DNA of 64,000 bases, taken from NCBI RefSeq assembly GCF_022458865.1, contig NZ_JAJNMU010000012.1, forward strand, positions 124,001 to 188,000. The letters are read 5' to 3'. Shown piece by piece: positions 24,647 to 34,328 of this stretch. The number at the start of each line of letters is the position of its first letter. The first letter of the stretch is position 1. A model generated the notes under the pieces. It ran no database searches, was not told the origin of the DNA, and saw only the letters and a program-made list of their open reading frames with translations. The stretch comes from Paenibacillus periandrae (GTDB lineage: Bacteria > Bacillota > Bacilli > Paenibacillales > NBRC-103111). Position numbers and translations under genes: made by a program.

Positions 24647-27600
24647 ATGAGGAAAATGTTTTGTTTAGGCTTGGCGATCACTGGAATGCTGATCGGTGGC
24701 AGCTCCATTTATGCGGATGAATATGATACGCTCCGCGATAAATGGAAGAACATTTGGACTGGGGGAACAAGCATAGCAATAACCGATCCCGATATTGCTG
24801 CCAAGATCCACTCGATTGAAGACATGGTGACGAATGGCTGCGGAGCACCGCCCTGCTCGGCAGGAACCGGCTTCTGGGATACGATGGACTTGTCCGTTGG
24901 CAGAACGACATTATGGCCGGACTTGAGCAGCACTACTGTTTCAGCTAATGTGACTTCGGCCTATGACCGCTTAAAAGCGATGGCGATAGCCTATACGGTT
25001 ACCGGCTCGAGCCTGAACGGGAATACGCAGCTTCGGAATGCTATCATCAATGGGCTCGATTGGATGCATGCCAATCGGTACAATGCGAGCACTGCCACGT
25101 ATGACAATTGGTGGGATTGGGAGATTGGGGCGCCGCTTCGTCTGAACGATACGGTGGTACTTCTCTATGCTGACCTGACATCAGCACAAAGGACTAACTA
25201 TATGGATGCTGTCAATAAATTTGCTCCAAGCCCTAGCCGGACAGGCGCTAATCGCGTATGGTCCGCAACGGTGGTTGGGGTTAGAGGGATCCTTGTCAAG
25301 GACGGGACGAAGATAGGACTAGCCAGAGATGGCGTCAGCTCAGAGCTGGATTATGTGACCTCAGGCGACGGCTTTTATAAAGACGGCTCCTTCATCCAGC
25401 ATGCCAAATACTCGTATACGGGCGGTTACGGAAAAAACATGTTTAAAGATACCGCCAACATGATGTATTTACTGGCCGGGTCTACCTGGGAGATAACTTC
25501 TCCAGACAAAGTTAATATTTATAAATGGGCTTATGATGCCTTCGAGCCCTTGATTTACAAAGGCGCCATGATGGATATGGTCCGCGGACGCAATATTTCG
25601 CGGAATTATTCAGAGGATCATCCCTCCGGCCATGATGCGATGATCGCCTTTATTCGTCTCTCGCAATTCGCGCCGACAAGTGATGCGCTTGCTTTTAAAA
25701 GGATGGTTAAATATTGGATTCAAGCCGATACGTACCGCAGCTTTTATTTGGATGTACCCTTAGAGACCGTGGCGCTTGCCAAAGGGATCATGAACGATTC
25801 CAGTATTTCTCCGCGGGGGGAATTGCTCCGGTATAAGCAGTATCCTTCGATGGACCGCACGGTTCATTTGAGACCCGGATTCGGATTTGGGATCAGCATG
25901 TACTCCAATCGGGTTTACAACTTCGAATTAGGCAATGAAGAGAACAAAAAAGGCTGGCATACAGGCGACGGCATGACCTATTTGTATAACAACGATTTGG
26001 GCCAGTATAGCGACGGCTATTGGCCGACCGTAGATTCTTTCCGTTTGCCGGGAACAACGGTGAACGCGAATTCAGGCGCCAGTAGCGGTAAATTGAGCAC
26101 GATGAGCTGGGTTGGCGGAGCGGAGCACCAGAACCTCTACGGGGCAACGGGAATGGAGTTTAACGCGCATAACAAGACGCTTACCGCGAAGAAATCGTGG
26201 TTTATGTTCGATGATGAAATTGTCGCTCTTGGTGCGGGCATAACATCAACTGATGGTGCGGTAGTCGAGTCGATTGTTGAAAACCGCAAGCTGAACAGCT
26301 CCGGCAGCAATGCACTTACCGTGAATGGCGCCGCTAAAAGCACAGCGCTTACTTGGTCCGAAACGATGACCGGTGTCAATACGATTCATTTGGCAGGCAA
26401 TGTAGCAGGCTCGGATATTGGCTACTACTTCCCAACGGCGGCTTCTTTGAAAGGGAAAAGAGAGGCGCGTACCGGCACCTGGTACAGCATCAATGCCCGT
26501 CCCGTAACACCAACAGCATCGATTACGAATAATTATTTGAACTTCTGGTTCGATCACGGCACAAATCCGACGAACGGCAGCTATTCCTATGTTATTCTGC
26601 CTAGCAAGTCCAATAGCCAGCTGACAGCCTATGCCGGTAACCCGAATGTGACGATTCTGGAAAATTCGGGAGATGTTCAAGCCGTGAAAGAGAAAGGTCT
26701 TAATCTGGTGGCAGCGAATTTCTGGAAAGATGCTTCCAAGACGGTGAATGTTGACGGATCTGCTTACTTAACAAGTAATACGAAGGCATCGGTGCTGGTC
26801 AGCGAAACGAATGATGAGGTTGAGCTATCCGTATCCGATCCGACTTTCAGCAATACAGGCGCGATTCTAATTGAAGTGCATAAGCCATTAGGGAGTACAA
26901 TCTCAGTGGATTCCGGGGTCAGCGTCATTCAGAGCTCGCCAACCTTGATTTTAAGTGTAAAAGTGAATGGGGCCAAGGGAAAAACATTCCATGCGGTTAT
27001 TAGTAAAACAGGTACTGGCGGAGGCGCGGGCAGCGTGTGGAATATTATCAATGATAATATGAGTAATTATGCAAGCAGCTGGAGTACCACAGGCACCACT
27101 GGCTCGGTAACACAAAACTCAGGAACAGTCACCGTAACGGATACGGGTACATCGACATCCGGCAGCTACTATTATTTGACCAAAGACAGCTTTACACCTC
27201 CAACAGGGGCATTCACCTTTGAAGCGAGGTTGAAATCGAATGCAGCTAATGCCGTGAATGAAATTGCGGTTCGCAGCGGAAACTACCAAATTCCGATTTT
27301 CATCACACATGGCATCGCCGGGGCAGGAACCGTGAAGGATCGGGGTACATCTCCGACGAAAACCTACACGCTGGATACAACCGTATATCATTCCTATCGG
27401 GTAGTGGTACATGCCAATTACACGTATGACCTGTATGTCGATGGTGTCATGGCTTGGTCCGGTGCTGCTAGTGACACGGTAGGTACGGCGAATCTAAGAA
27501 TCGGCGGTAATAATTTGAATACCGCGAATCTTACCGTAGATACTTTCAGGATGGGGACAGGTGAGATAACACCAGCCTCGCAGTGGGATGTGGTTAACGA

Positions 27601-28114
27601 ATCAATGAGCAATACTACAGCTTGGACTACCAGCGGTACGACGGGATCGATTACCCAAAATACAGGCACGGTTACCATTGTTGACACAGGAACAGGCTCC
27701 ACCGGCAGCTACTTTTACTTGACCAAATCAGGCTTTACGCCACCAACCGGAGCGTTTACTCTTGAATTTATCGCTAAATCAAAGGCTGCCAATACGACCA
27801 ACGAGGCCATCGTGCGCAGCGCCAATTACTTAATTCCCATTTACTTTACGCACGGTACTTCCGGCACAGTCAAAAACGACCGTACAAGTCCGACGAAAAC
27901 GTATACGTTGGATACAACCGTGTTTCATACTTACCGTGCCATTGTTCATACCAACAACACGTACGATCTTTATGTAGACGGAACGTTGGCTTGGAGCGGC
28001 GCAGCGAGTGCAGGAACGGGAGCCAACGCGTTAATGTTTGGCGGAAGCAATACTTCCACCGCCAATATGGAGGTTGATGAAGTTCGCATCGGCAATGGAG
28101 AGCTGACTTACTAA
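24647..28114 (+). CDS. Secreted PL8 polysaccharide lyase, xanthan-lyase-like, with two LamG-like repeats
   Basis: 1155 residues with a signal peptide (to about residue 23). The PL8 alpha/alpha-toroid and beta-sandwich domain spans about 25-790. Stretches shared with Bacillus xanthan lyase include YDNWWDWEIGAPLRLNDTVV, LIYKGAMMDMVRGRNISR and KSWFMFDDEIVALGAGI. By alignment the catalytic triad is Asn202, His252 and Tyr261 (ANRVW; QHAKYSYTGGYG). Two tandem repeats of about 175 residues (797-977 and 978-1155; TLDTTVYHSYRVVVHANYTY type) are LamG-like and may bind carbohydrate. The enzyme cleaves uronate-containing polymers by beta-elimination. The exact substrate (xanthan, hyaluronan or related) is not proven. 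No glycoside hydrolase for unsaturated uronides is nearby. Confidence 0.9.
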   Translation: MRKMFCLGLAITGMLIGGSSIYADEYDTLRDKWKNIWTGGTSIAITDPDIAAKIHSIEDMVTNGCGAPPCSAGTGFWDTMDLSVGRTTLWPDLSSTTVSANVTSAYDRLKAMAIAYTVTGSSLNGNTQLRNAIINGLDWMHANRYNASTATYDNWWDWEIGAPLRLNDTVVLLYADLTSAQRTNYMDAVNKFAPSPSRTGANRVWSATVVGVRGILVKDGTKIGLARDGVSSELDYVTSGDGFYKDGSFIQHAKYSYTGGYGKNMFKDTANMMYLLAGSTWEITSPDKVNIYKWAYDAFEPLIYKGAMMDMVRGRNISRNYSEDHPSGHDAMIAFIRLSQFAPTSDALAFKRMVKYWIQADTYRSFYLDVPLETVALAKGIMNDSSISPRGELLRYKQYPSMDRTVHLRPGFGFGISMYSNRVYNFELGNEENKKGWHTGDGMTYLYNNDLGQYSDGYWPTVDSFRLPGTTVNANSGASSGKLSTMSWVGGAEHQNLYGATGMEFNAHNKTLTAKKSWFMFDDEIVALGAGITSTDGAVVESIVENRKLNSSGSNALTVNGAAKSTALTWSETMTGVNTIHLAGNVAGSDIGYYFPTAASLKGKREARTGTWYSINARPVTPTASITNNYLNFWFDHGTNPTNGSYSYVILPSKSNSQLTAYAGNPNVTILENSGDVQAVKEKGLNLVAANFWKDASKTVNVDGSAYLTSNTKASVLVSETNDEVELSVSDPTFSNTGAILIEVHKPLGSTISVDSGVSVIQSSPTLILSVKVNGAKGKTFHAVISKTGTGGGAGSVWNIINDNMSNYASSWSTTGTTGSVTQNSGTVTVTDTGTSTSGSYYYLTKDSFTPPTGAFTFEARLKSNAANAVNEIAVRSGNYQIPIFITHGIAGAGTVKDRGTSPTKTYTLDTTVYHSYRVVVHANYTYDLYVDGVMAWSGAASDTVGTANLRIGGNNLNTANLTVDTFRMGTGEITPASQWDVVNESMSNTTAWTTSGTTGSITQNTGTVTIVDTGTGSTGSYFYLTKSGFTPPTGAFTLEFIAKSKAANTTNEAIVRSANYLIPIYFTHGTSGTVKNDRTSPTKTYTLDTTVFHTYRAIVHTNNTYDLYVDGTLAWSGAASAGTGANALMFGGSNTSTANMEVDEVRIGNGELTY

Positions 28115-28127
28115 TAATTTGGCCAGT

Positions 28128-28160
28128 ATCCCTAGACCTATGGAAATAGGACCTAGGGAT
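28128..28160 (+). terminator. Hairpin after the PL8 gene
   Basis: ATCCCTAG and CCTAT pair with ATAGG and CTAGGGAT around GGAA, with a small bulge. The T run is poor, so termination may be inefficient. Confidence 0.5.
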
Positions 28161-28379
28161 ATTTGCTTACATCGACTTATGCATTATTGTTCAAGAATTT
28201 AATTATAATAATTATGAGTTGTTAGCGCATTCAACTGCACCTGACAATGAAATGGATGTCCAATTTTCAACCTTTCATTTTTTTCATTAACGAAAATAGC
28301 TCTTTGTAGTCATACAACTTATCGGCTGTATCTTGTACAGTAGTATGATGCAAGGAATCCACAAAGGAAGGTGCAGTAT

Positions 28380-28475
28380 ATGCAAAAAACGACGGTTTGT
28401 CCACATTACCCGGATAGCTGGGTCTATGGTTCGGGTTATGAAGCGTTAGAGGCTGAGCTGGGGATCACTACTTAA
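28380..28475 (+). CDS. 31-residue small ORF, translationally coupled
   Basis: A short open frame beginning MQKTTVCPHYPDSWVYGSG and ending with ELGITT. GGAAGG lies at good distance before its ATG. Its TAA stop overlaps the next gene's ATG as TAATG at 28473-28477. That arrangement is the usual mark of translational coupling and makes a real peptide or leader likely. It has one Cys, several aromatic residues and no membrane segment. Function unknown. Confidence 0.6.
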   Translation: MQKTTVCPHYPDSWVYGSGYEALEAELGITT

Positions 28476-28804
28476 TGAACACATATTTCAAGCGATATCT
28501 TGTTGGAGCCAGTATTCTCGTCACTGCAATTGTGATCTCAATGATTGTCCAGGTTGAAGTCACCCCTCCCGATCACACACGACTTATTTTGGAACGATCC
28601 AACCGAGTCTTTATTTCACCTCCGTGCTTTAATCAGGCAGTGGTTTCGAACAATCTATCAGACTCCACCTTGAAAAAGGCAAAGGAGCTTGAATACATTG
28701 CGGATTCAGCCTGTACCGAACAATCACTTACAGCCGTTCGTAAATCTATATTACTTGCATGTCTGGAACAAATCGGACTCAAAAAGAGCAACTGGAACTG
28801 GTAA
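28475..28804 (+). CDS. Small membrane-anchored protein of unknown function
   Basis: 109 residues. A single N-terminal transmembrane helix (YLVGASILVTAIVISMIVQV) is followed by an outside domain with three cysteines (SPPCFNQ, DSACTEQ, LLACLEQ). No known family recognised. It has no ribosome binding site of its own apart from the coding sequence of the 31-residue ORF, whose stop overlaps its start. Expression is therefore probably coupled. It is convergent with the Sco gene 52 bases away. Confidence 0.65.
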   Translation: MNTYFKRYLVGASILVTAIVISMIVQVEVTPPDHTRLILERSNRVFISPPCFNQAVVSNNLSDSTLKKAKELEYIADSACTEQSLTAVRKSILLACLEQIGLKKSNWNW

Positions 28805-28856
28805 GTCCAAGCAGAGGATCAGAACGATTCTCTGCTGTATTCTGGTTTGGAAAAAA

Positions 28857-29474
28857 CTATTTCGATGTTGATGAGGTTAACTGTCGGATCGATTGTAATA
28901 TTTCCTGGTTATCCATTTGTTCGCCCATCGCGAAAATTTTACGTATGTTGCCGCTGCCATCAATCAAAAATAAAGACGTTACCGTGTGCATGAACTGGCC
29001 ATCGGGCATTTTCTGTACAAGCACGCCAAAACTTTTAGCAACCGCGGCTGTTTCCGCTTCTGTTCCGGTCAGAAGGGTCCAACCGCTGTAGTCCATTCGC
29101 ATGCGATCTCCATACTGTTTGAACACTTCGGGGGTATCCTTGAGCGGGTCGAAGGTGACCGACAAGAATTGCACCTGGTCTCCCCACTGGTTGTTTTTCT
29201 TAAGGTCCTCCTGCAGCCTCACCATATTGTAAGTCGTCAGGGGACAAATGTCCGGACAGCTGGTGAACATAAATTCGACTAAACGCACCTTCCCGTTGGA
29301 ATCGCTCATATTAAATTTGTGCCCATCCAGTTTGTTCAATGTAAAATTAGGGGCCTGCTTGATCACAGGCAATGCGGGACTCCGATTGATCCAAAAAAAT
29401 ACAGAAACGACCATACCCGCCAGCATGAATGTTACCAACAGCTTGAATCCATATTTGTGAACAAATGGTTGCAT
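28857..29474 (-). CDS. SCO1/SenC family copper chaperone
   Basis: 205 residues. An N-terminal membrane anchor (LLVTFMLAGMVVSVFFWI) precedes a thioredoxin-like domain with the copper motif CPDIC in FTSCPDICPLTTYNM and the distal His in MHTVTSLFLID. SCO proteins deliver copper or reduce the CuA site of cytochrome c oxidase, and in Bacillus they can act in thiol and redox control. It directly follows the broken cytochrome c gene on the same strand, consistent with a respiratory operon. Confidence 0.92.
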   Translation of the reverse strand: MQPFVHKYGFKLLVTFMLAGMVVSVFFWINRSPALPVIKQAPNFTLNKLDGHKFNMSDSNGKVRLVEFMFTSCPDICPLTTYNMVRLQEDLKKNNQWGDQVQFLSVTFDPLKDTPEVFKQYGDRMRMDYSGWTLLTGTEAETAAVAKSFGVLVQKMPDGQFMHTVTSLFLIDGSGNIRKIFAMGEQMDNQEILQSIRQLTSSTSK

Positions 29475-29495
29475 ACGGGCCTCTTTCCAGATCGA

Positions 29496-29861
29496 TTATT
29501 TTTTCTCTGCCAACCAGCGGGCAATATTAGCGATGTCTTCATCCTTCAGTGAGCTTTTAAACGCTGGCATGCCGCCCCGACCGTTTTGTACTAATTTAAA
29601 AAGCTGTTGATCCGTCATTTTGCCGCCAATCTTTTGAAGATTTGGCCCCATTTTCCCTTCCAGATCGGTTCCATGACAGGCGATGCACGATTGCTTGTAA
29701 ATTGCCTCGGCCGCCTATGCATTCATCGGTGCTTCTGGCATCTTGGGAGCGGTCACCTCTTGTTTGGCCTCACCTTGACGATTATTAATATCCGTGAACA
29801 GTACCCCCAAACCTAACAAACATGCAATTCCCAGAATTCCTGCCATCGTCCATTTATACAT
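29496..29861 (-). pseudogene. Membrane-anchored cytochrome c with in-frame stop
   Basis: From ATG 29861 (GGAGG 7 bases upstream) the frame encodes a membrane anchor (MYKWTMAGILGIACLLGLGV), a linker, then TAG at 29715-29717. The same frame continues unbroken as AAEAIYKQSCIACHGTDLEG, with the haem motif CIACH, and GRGGMPAFKS with the axial Met, to TAA at 29496. Without the TAG it would be a 121-residue c-550/c-551-type cytochrome. No frameshift is needed, only one codon change. With the stop, the cell would make only the anchor. Confidence 0.9.
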
Positions 29862-30082
29862 AGCTGACTCCTCCTTATAGTTTGGATGCTCAAAGTTTTT
29901 CACGGGTAGCTTAGCATGTTGTTGGAATGCTTGTATATAGCACTTTGGAGTCATGTGCTTATCGCTGACCCTACCTTCATGCGATTAAATGGCCCTTCTG
30001 AGTCATAGGTTTTTCCAAGGAAATATGTTTAGATGAAGTAGGAATTGGATGACACGATTATGAATTGGAAAGAGGAAAAGGC

Positions 30083-30745
30083 ATGATTCAACCTATTCGT
30101 ATCATGCTGGTTGATGACCACGAGCACGCACGTCAAGCTATGCGGGAAATCATTCAGATGGATTCGAAATTCGATATAGTCTGTGAGGCTTTGAACGGAG
30201 AGGAAGCAGTGGCTCTGGCCGAAGTATGGATGCCTGACCTCATATTGATGGATATTAACATGCCGAAGCTGGATGGTCTTGGAGCTACCAAGCTGATCAA
30301 AGAAAGATTTCCGTACGTGAAGATCGTGATGGTTACCGTTTCCGATGACATTACCGATTTGTTTGAGGCTATTAAAAAAGGAGCACAAGGTTATTTGCTT
30401 AAAAATTTGCATCCAACCTCCTGGCATGAATATCTTCATGCTGTAGCAATCGATGAAGCACCGATGTCCCGTGAGGTAGCCCTGCGGCTGCTTAAAGAGT
30501 TTTCAACCTTCAATCGAACGAATAGAGCGCTTTCCGAGCAATCTCCGTTAACCGGACGGGAAAAGGAAATATTGGAATGTGTGGCCAAGGGCAGCGGCAA
30601 CCGCGATATCGCAGTAACCTTGAGCATTTCGGAGCATACTGTCAAAAATCATCTGAAAAATATTTTGCATAAGCTTCATTTGGAAAACCGGGTTCAACTG
30701 ATGAGGTATGCGTACGATAAGGGCTGGTTTAAGGGAAGGTTTTAA
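30083..30745 (+). CDS. NarL/FixJ-type response regulator, orphan
   Basis: 220 residues. The receiver has the acidic pair DDH, the phosphorylation Asp in LILMDINMPKLDGL, and Lys in YLLKNL. A LuxR-type helix-turn-helix lies near the C-terminus (LTGREKEILECVAKGSGNRD, SEHTVKNHLKNILHKL). No histidine kinase is adjacent. The ATG at 30083 is preferred (AGAGG upstream) to the TTG at 30065. It lies between two respiratory gene groups, so redox or oxygen control is a fair guess only. Confidence 0.9.
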   Translation: MIQPIRIMLVDDHEHARQAMREIIQMDSKFDIVCEALNGEEAVALAEVWMPDLILMDINMPKLDGLGATKLIKERFPYVKIVMVTVSDDITDLFEAIKKGAQGYLLKNLHPTSWHEYLHAVAIDEAPMSREVALRLLKEFSTFNRTNRALSEQSPLTGREKEILECVAKGSGNRDIAVTLSISEHTVKNHLKNILHKLHLENRVQLMRYAYDKGWFKGRF

Positions 30746-30756
30746 AAGAAAATATA

Positions 30757-30792
30757 CGAGATCAGCCAATGACCAGGTCTGGGATGATCTCG
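30757..30792. terminator. Hairpin between convergent regulator and cydC
   Basis: CGAGATCA (30757-30764) pairs with TGATCTCG (30785-30792). No T run is visible on either side, so it is a weak call. Confidence 0.4.
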
Positions 30793-30793
30793 C

Positions 30794-32593
30794 TTAAGCG
30801 TTTAAAGAGGGTTTGTCAAGCGCGTACAGCTTTCTGTATCTGGGACTATTTTCAAGGAGCTGCTGATGGGTTCCGCGCATTGTAATTTCCCCATCCTCCA
30901 TAAATACAATTTCGTCCATATGTTCGATTCCAACGAGATGATGGGTCACCCAAATCATTGATTTTCCATCCAAAGCATGAAATACAGTGGAGAGCAAATT
31001 CTTCTCTGTTCTTGGGTCCAGACCCAGAGTAGGTTCATCCAAAAGCACAACAGGGCATGACTGCAGCAAAATGCGTGCAAGAGCTACACGCTGGCGCTCA
31101 CCCCCGGAAAAGCGCTTGCCTGCTTCATGCATCATGGTCCGTTCGCCCAAGGGAAGCTCTTGAAGAAGATTCGTAAGCTGTGCCTGCTCTATAGCTTGCT
31201 GCAGCTGCTGGTTATTGGCTGATGTGTTGCTGAGACGAATATTATTGGCAACTGTTGTATCGAATAAGTATGGATTTTGGTTGAGAACAGCGATATATCG
31301 CTTCAAGGGTTGGGCTAAGCGATCGATTTCAAGTCCATTTACGGTGACGATACCGCTGTTGGGCGATATAGCCCCAAGCAGCAGCTTGAGCAAGGTGGAC
31401 TTACCGGCTCCACTGCGACCGATGATAGCGATTTTCTTGCCCTGTGGAATGTCTAGACTTACATCCTTTATAATCCATGAATCTGCCTGATCATATCGAA
31501 AGCTGATGTTGTTCAACTGAATATGAATAGTGTCCAGGTTCGCAGGCTGCCCATTCACCGATTGTACGGCCTCATCCTTGGCAGCAGAAGATGGAGGCAT
31601 GCTCTCATCAATAGCTTGAAGACGAACCAATGAGTTCTTATATTGCGGCAGCTTATCTGCTAATGACATGACAGATAGAAAAATATCCATAACCGGGTAC
31701 ACGACCAATATCAAAGCAGCCATCCATGTAACGGGAATGTGGTGCCCGCTAACCTGATTATTGGCCCATATCACAACGGAAAACAGAGCAATTCCGGCGA
31801 TACATTGTCCGATAAAGGTTCTCCAGCGTTCCCACCGCCGTATTGCTTGATCGGCATCGGCTGCGAATTGTTCATCCGTCTCGTAGCTCTTGATAAAATC
31901 GCTTTGTCTGCCGCTTCCGGTCCAATCCGCCATGCCCACAATGGCATCGGTTAGTTTCTGATACAGCTGCCCACGTTGATGCTGCAGCTGCTTTTGTCGC
32001 TTTTTTGTGAGCAGCAAAGAAATCAAGGGCATGGCAAACAGAAGAGACCCCAAATACATCGCAATCAGGAAGGCAAAGCTTATGTCCATCGTCCCGAGAA
32101 GACCAATAACGATGCCATATAAAATCAGCGCAGCTGCGCTTGGAAACAGAGTGCGTAGATACAAATGCTGAAGCTGTTCAATATCATCGGCTAATAGGCC
32201 GAGTAGATCGCCCGTGCGGAATTTAGCGAAGAAATTCAACGCATGTGGCTCAATCATCCGATACAGCCTCACGCGCATTAAGGACAATATGCGCAATACG
32301 GCATGATGACCAGCCAAACGCTCGACATAATGGAGTACGGCCTTGCTGATTCCAAAAGTACGGACAGCAACGATCGGGACATAAACCATTAATATATTTT
32401 CTGGCCGCAGCGCTGCTTTCGAGATCAGATAACCGGAAGTAAAGGTTAATGCAGCAGATGCAGCAAGTGTGGATACACCTAATCCGACAATTAATAAAAA
32501 TGACCCAAAAAAAGGCTGCAAATAGGGGGACAGCCAGCGTTCCTTTATAGCATCTTGCTTAACATTACCTTGCTTCATTGTGCTTTGCTTCAT
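30794..32593 (-). CDS. cydC: ABC exporter subunit CydC
   Basis: 599 residues. Six transmembrane helices come first. The nucleotide-binding domain follows with Walker A IGRSGAGKST, signature FSGGERQR and Walker B VVLLDEPTLGLD. With CydD it forms the heterodimeric exporter needed for cytochrome bd assembly, reported to move haem or thiols such as cysteine/glutathione. The start overlaps the end of cydD by 29 bases, with GGAGG inside cydD. The leader MKQSTMKQGNVKQDAIK is repetitive, so ATG 32578 is also possible. Confidence 0.93.
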   Translation of the reverse strand: MKQSTMKQGNVKQDAIKERWLSPYLQPFFGSFLLIVGLGVSTLAASAALTFTSGYLISKAALRPENILMVYVPIVAVRTFGISKAVLHYVERLAGHHAVLRILSLMRVRLYRMIEPHALNFFAKFRTGDLLGLLADDIEQLQHLYLRTLFPSAAALILYGIVIGLLGTMDISFAFLIAMYLGSLLFAMPLISLLLTKKRQKQLQHQRGQLYQKLTDAIVGMADWTGSGRQSDFIKSYETDEQFAADADQAIRRWERWRTFIGQCIAGIALFSVVIWANNQVSGHHIPVTWMAALILVVYPVMDIFLSVMSLADKLPQYKNSLVRLQAIDESMPPSSAAKDEAVQSVNGQPANLDTIHIQLNNISFRYDQADSWIIKDVSLDIPQGKKIAIIGRSGAGKSTLLKLLLGAISPNSGIVTVNGLEIDRLAQPLKRYIAVLNQNPYLFDTTVANNIRLSNTSANNQQLQQAIEQAQLTNLLQELPLGERTMMHEAGKRFSGGERQRVALARILLQSCPVVLLDEPTLGLDPRTEKNLLSTVFHALDGKSMIWVTHHLVGIEHMDEIVFMEDGEITMRGTHQQLLENSPRYRKLYALDKPSLNA

Positions 32594-34328
32594 AGTCCAC
32601 CTCCTCCAGCTGGGACAGCATCATTTTGTAGTATAAGCCCTGCTGGGCAAGCAATTGCTTATGAGTCCCGACCTCAGCCAGCCTTCCATGCTCCAGTACA
32701 AGGATTTGATCCATATGTGGCATCCAGTGCAGCCTGTGGGTGGCCAGCAATACGAGCTTGTTGTCAAACAATGGCAGCATGGTTTCTTTGAGTTCGTACT
32801 CGGTTTCAATATCCAGATGAGCAGTCGGTTCATCCAATAAAAGCACAGTTCTGTGGCTTAAAAAAGCTCTTGCGAGTGCGACACGCTGCGCCTGTCCGCC
32901 GCTCAGCTGCCGTCCACCGCCGCCAATTAGCTCATTCAGGCCATTGGGCAAGCGATCGATACAGCCTTTTAAACCAGCCTGGATGGCCGCTTGCTCAACC
33001 TCTTCCCATGTTGCCCCGGGCCTATAGAACCGAATATTATCCATCAGGGAGCCGCTGAACAAATAGGGATGCTGCGGCATATAGACCGTTTCCATGCACC
33101 ACGCCTCATGGTTGATCCCGACTGCCAAACTGCAGCCGTTCCAAGAGAGTTGGCCGGTAGAAGGGGTCAATAAACCGCCTATGACTTCAATCAAGGTCGA
33201 TTTTCCCGCACCTGTTTCACCGATGATGGCAACCTTACGGAAGCCGCTAATTTCCAAAGAAATTGCTTCAAGAGAGCAGGGGGACCCCTCATCATGCTTG
33301 ACTCCAACCGACGAAAGGGTCAGACGGCTTGCTTGATTCCAGGCAGCGGACACTTCCTCCTTTAAGTCCATGGAGGGCAGCGCCTGGGATGGAAGCTGTA
33401 GAATGGACGTCATAGCGGCACCGGCTTCTTTGCCATTCAGAGTGGCATGGTAATCCGACCCAAGCAACCGAACAGGAAGAAAGTATTCAGGTGCCAGAAT
33501 TAATACGGTGAGGGCAGGTGCCAGTAAGATAGATCCGTTCACAAGCCGTAATCCGAGACTTACGGCCACTGAAGCCACGGACAGCATGGTTATAAAATCA
33601 AGAGCGAAGGAGGATAAAAAAGCGGTCTGGAGTGTCCGCATCGTTGCCTTTGTGAACCGATCACTAACTTTGGTTATAGTTAAAGCATGGTCATGGCTTA
33701 TTCCAAGAAATTTTAAAGTTTCCATACCTCGGAGCGAATCCACAAAATGGTTGGATAATCCCCGGTAGGAGTCCTGCTGCTTCTCCACCTGACTTTTAGC
33801 AGCAAGCCCGATCAAAATCATAAATACGATCACAATAGGCATCGTTACAGCTAGAATGATTCCACTTGGAGCATCCTGCAACGCAATATAAATAAGAAGA
33901 ACAGCCGGTATAATCGATACGCTAACCATTCGCGGAATGACCAGCTCCACATAGCTGCGAAATTGCGTCACGCCTTCAAGTACAAGTGTTGTCAGGCTGC
34001 CTGTACCTCGAGCTCCCGCAAACCTTGGGCCCAATTGAAAAAGCTTATGGATCAAGCCTTGTCTCATCGCAGCGCTTGTCACTGCGGCATAACGCTGCGC
34101 AGTCCGCTGCTGCAGGAACGCCATCAGGTGGCGGACTATATAAGCCATAGCGAATATCAGGAGCTTGCCTGCTTGGGTTTCCATGGAAGCACCTGCGAAC
34201 CATTCAGAGATGACCTCAGCCAATGCTTGGGCAGCGACGATGATGCAGCAGCATTGAATCAGTGTGATAACCGTTATGATGCTCAAGACAGCCCTTATTC
34301 CCTTGAACAGCATGAGCTCGCGGCCCAT
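32565..34328 (-). CDS. cydD: ABC exporter subunit CydD
   Basis: 587 residues. Membrane domain, then Walker A IGETGAGKST, signature LSGGQAQR and Walker B VLLLDEPTAHLD. It pairs with CydC for cytochrome bd maturation. Its ATG shares the A of the cydB TGA stop (TGATG at 34326-34330), so translation is coupled to cydB. Confidence 0.93.
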   Translation of the reverse strand: MGRELMLFKGIRAVLSIITVITLIQCCCIIVAAQALAEVISEWFAGASMETQAGKLLIFAMAYIVRHLMAFLQQRTAQRYAAVTSAAMRQGLIHKLFQLGPRFAGARGTGSLTTLVLEGVTQFRSYVELVIPRMVSVSIIPAVLLIYIALQDAPSGIILAVTMPIVIVFMILIGLAAKSQVEKQQDSYRGLSNHFVDSLRGMETLKFLGISHDHALTITKVSDRFTKATMRTLQTAFLSSFALDFITMLSVASVAVSLGLRLVNGSILLAPALTVLILAPEYFLPVRLLGSDYHATLNGKEAGAAMTSILQLPSQALPSMDLKEEVSAAWNQASRLTLSSVGVKHDEGSPCSLEAISLEISGFRKVAIIGETGAGKSTLIEVIGGLLTPSTGQLSWNGCSLAVGINHEAWCMETVYMPQHPYLFSGSLMDNIRFYRPGATWEEVEQAAIQAGLKGCIDRLPNGLNELIGGGGRQLSGGQAQRVALARAFLSHRTVLLLDEPTAHLDIETEYELKETMLPLFDNKLVLLATHRLHWMPHMDQILVLEHGRLAEVGTHKQLLAQQGLYYKMMLSQLEEVDYEAKHNEAR

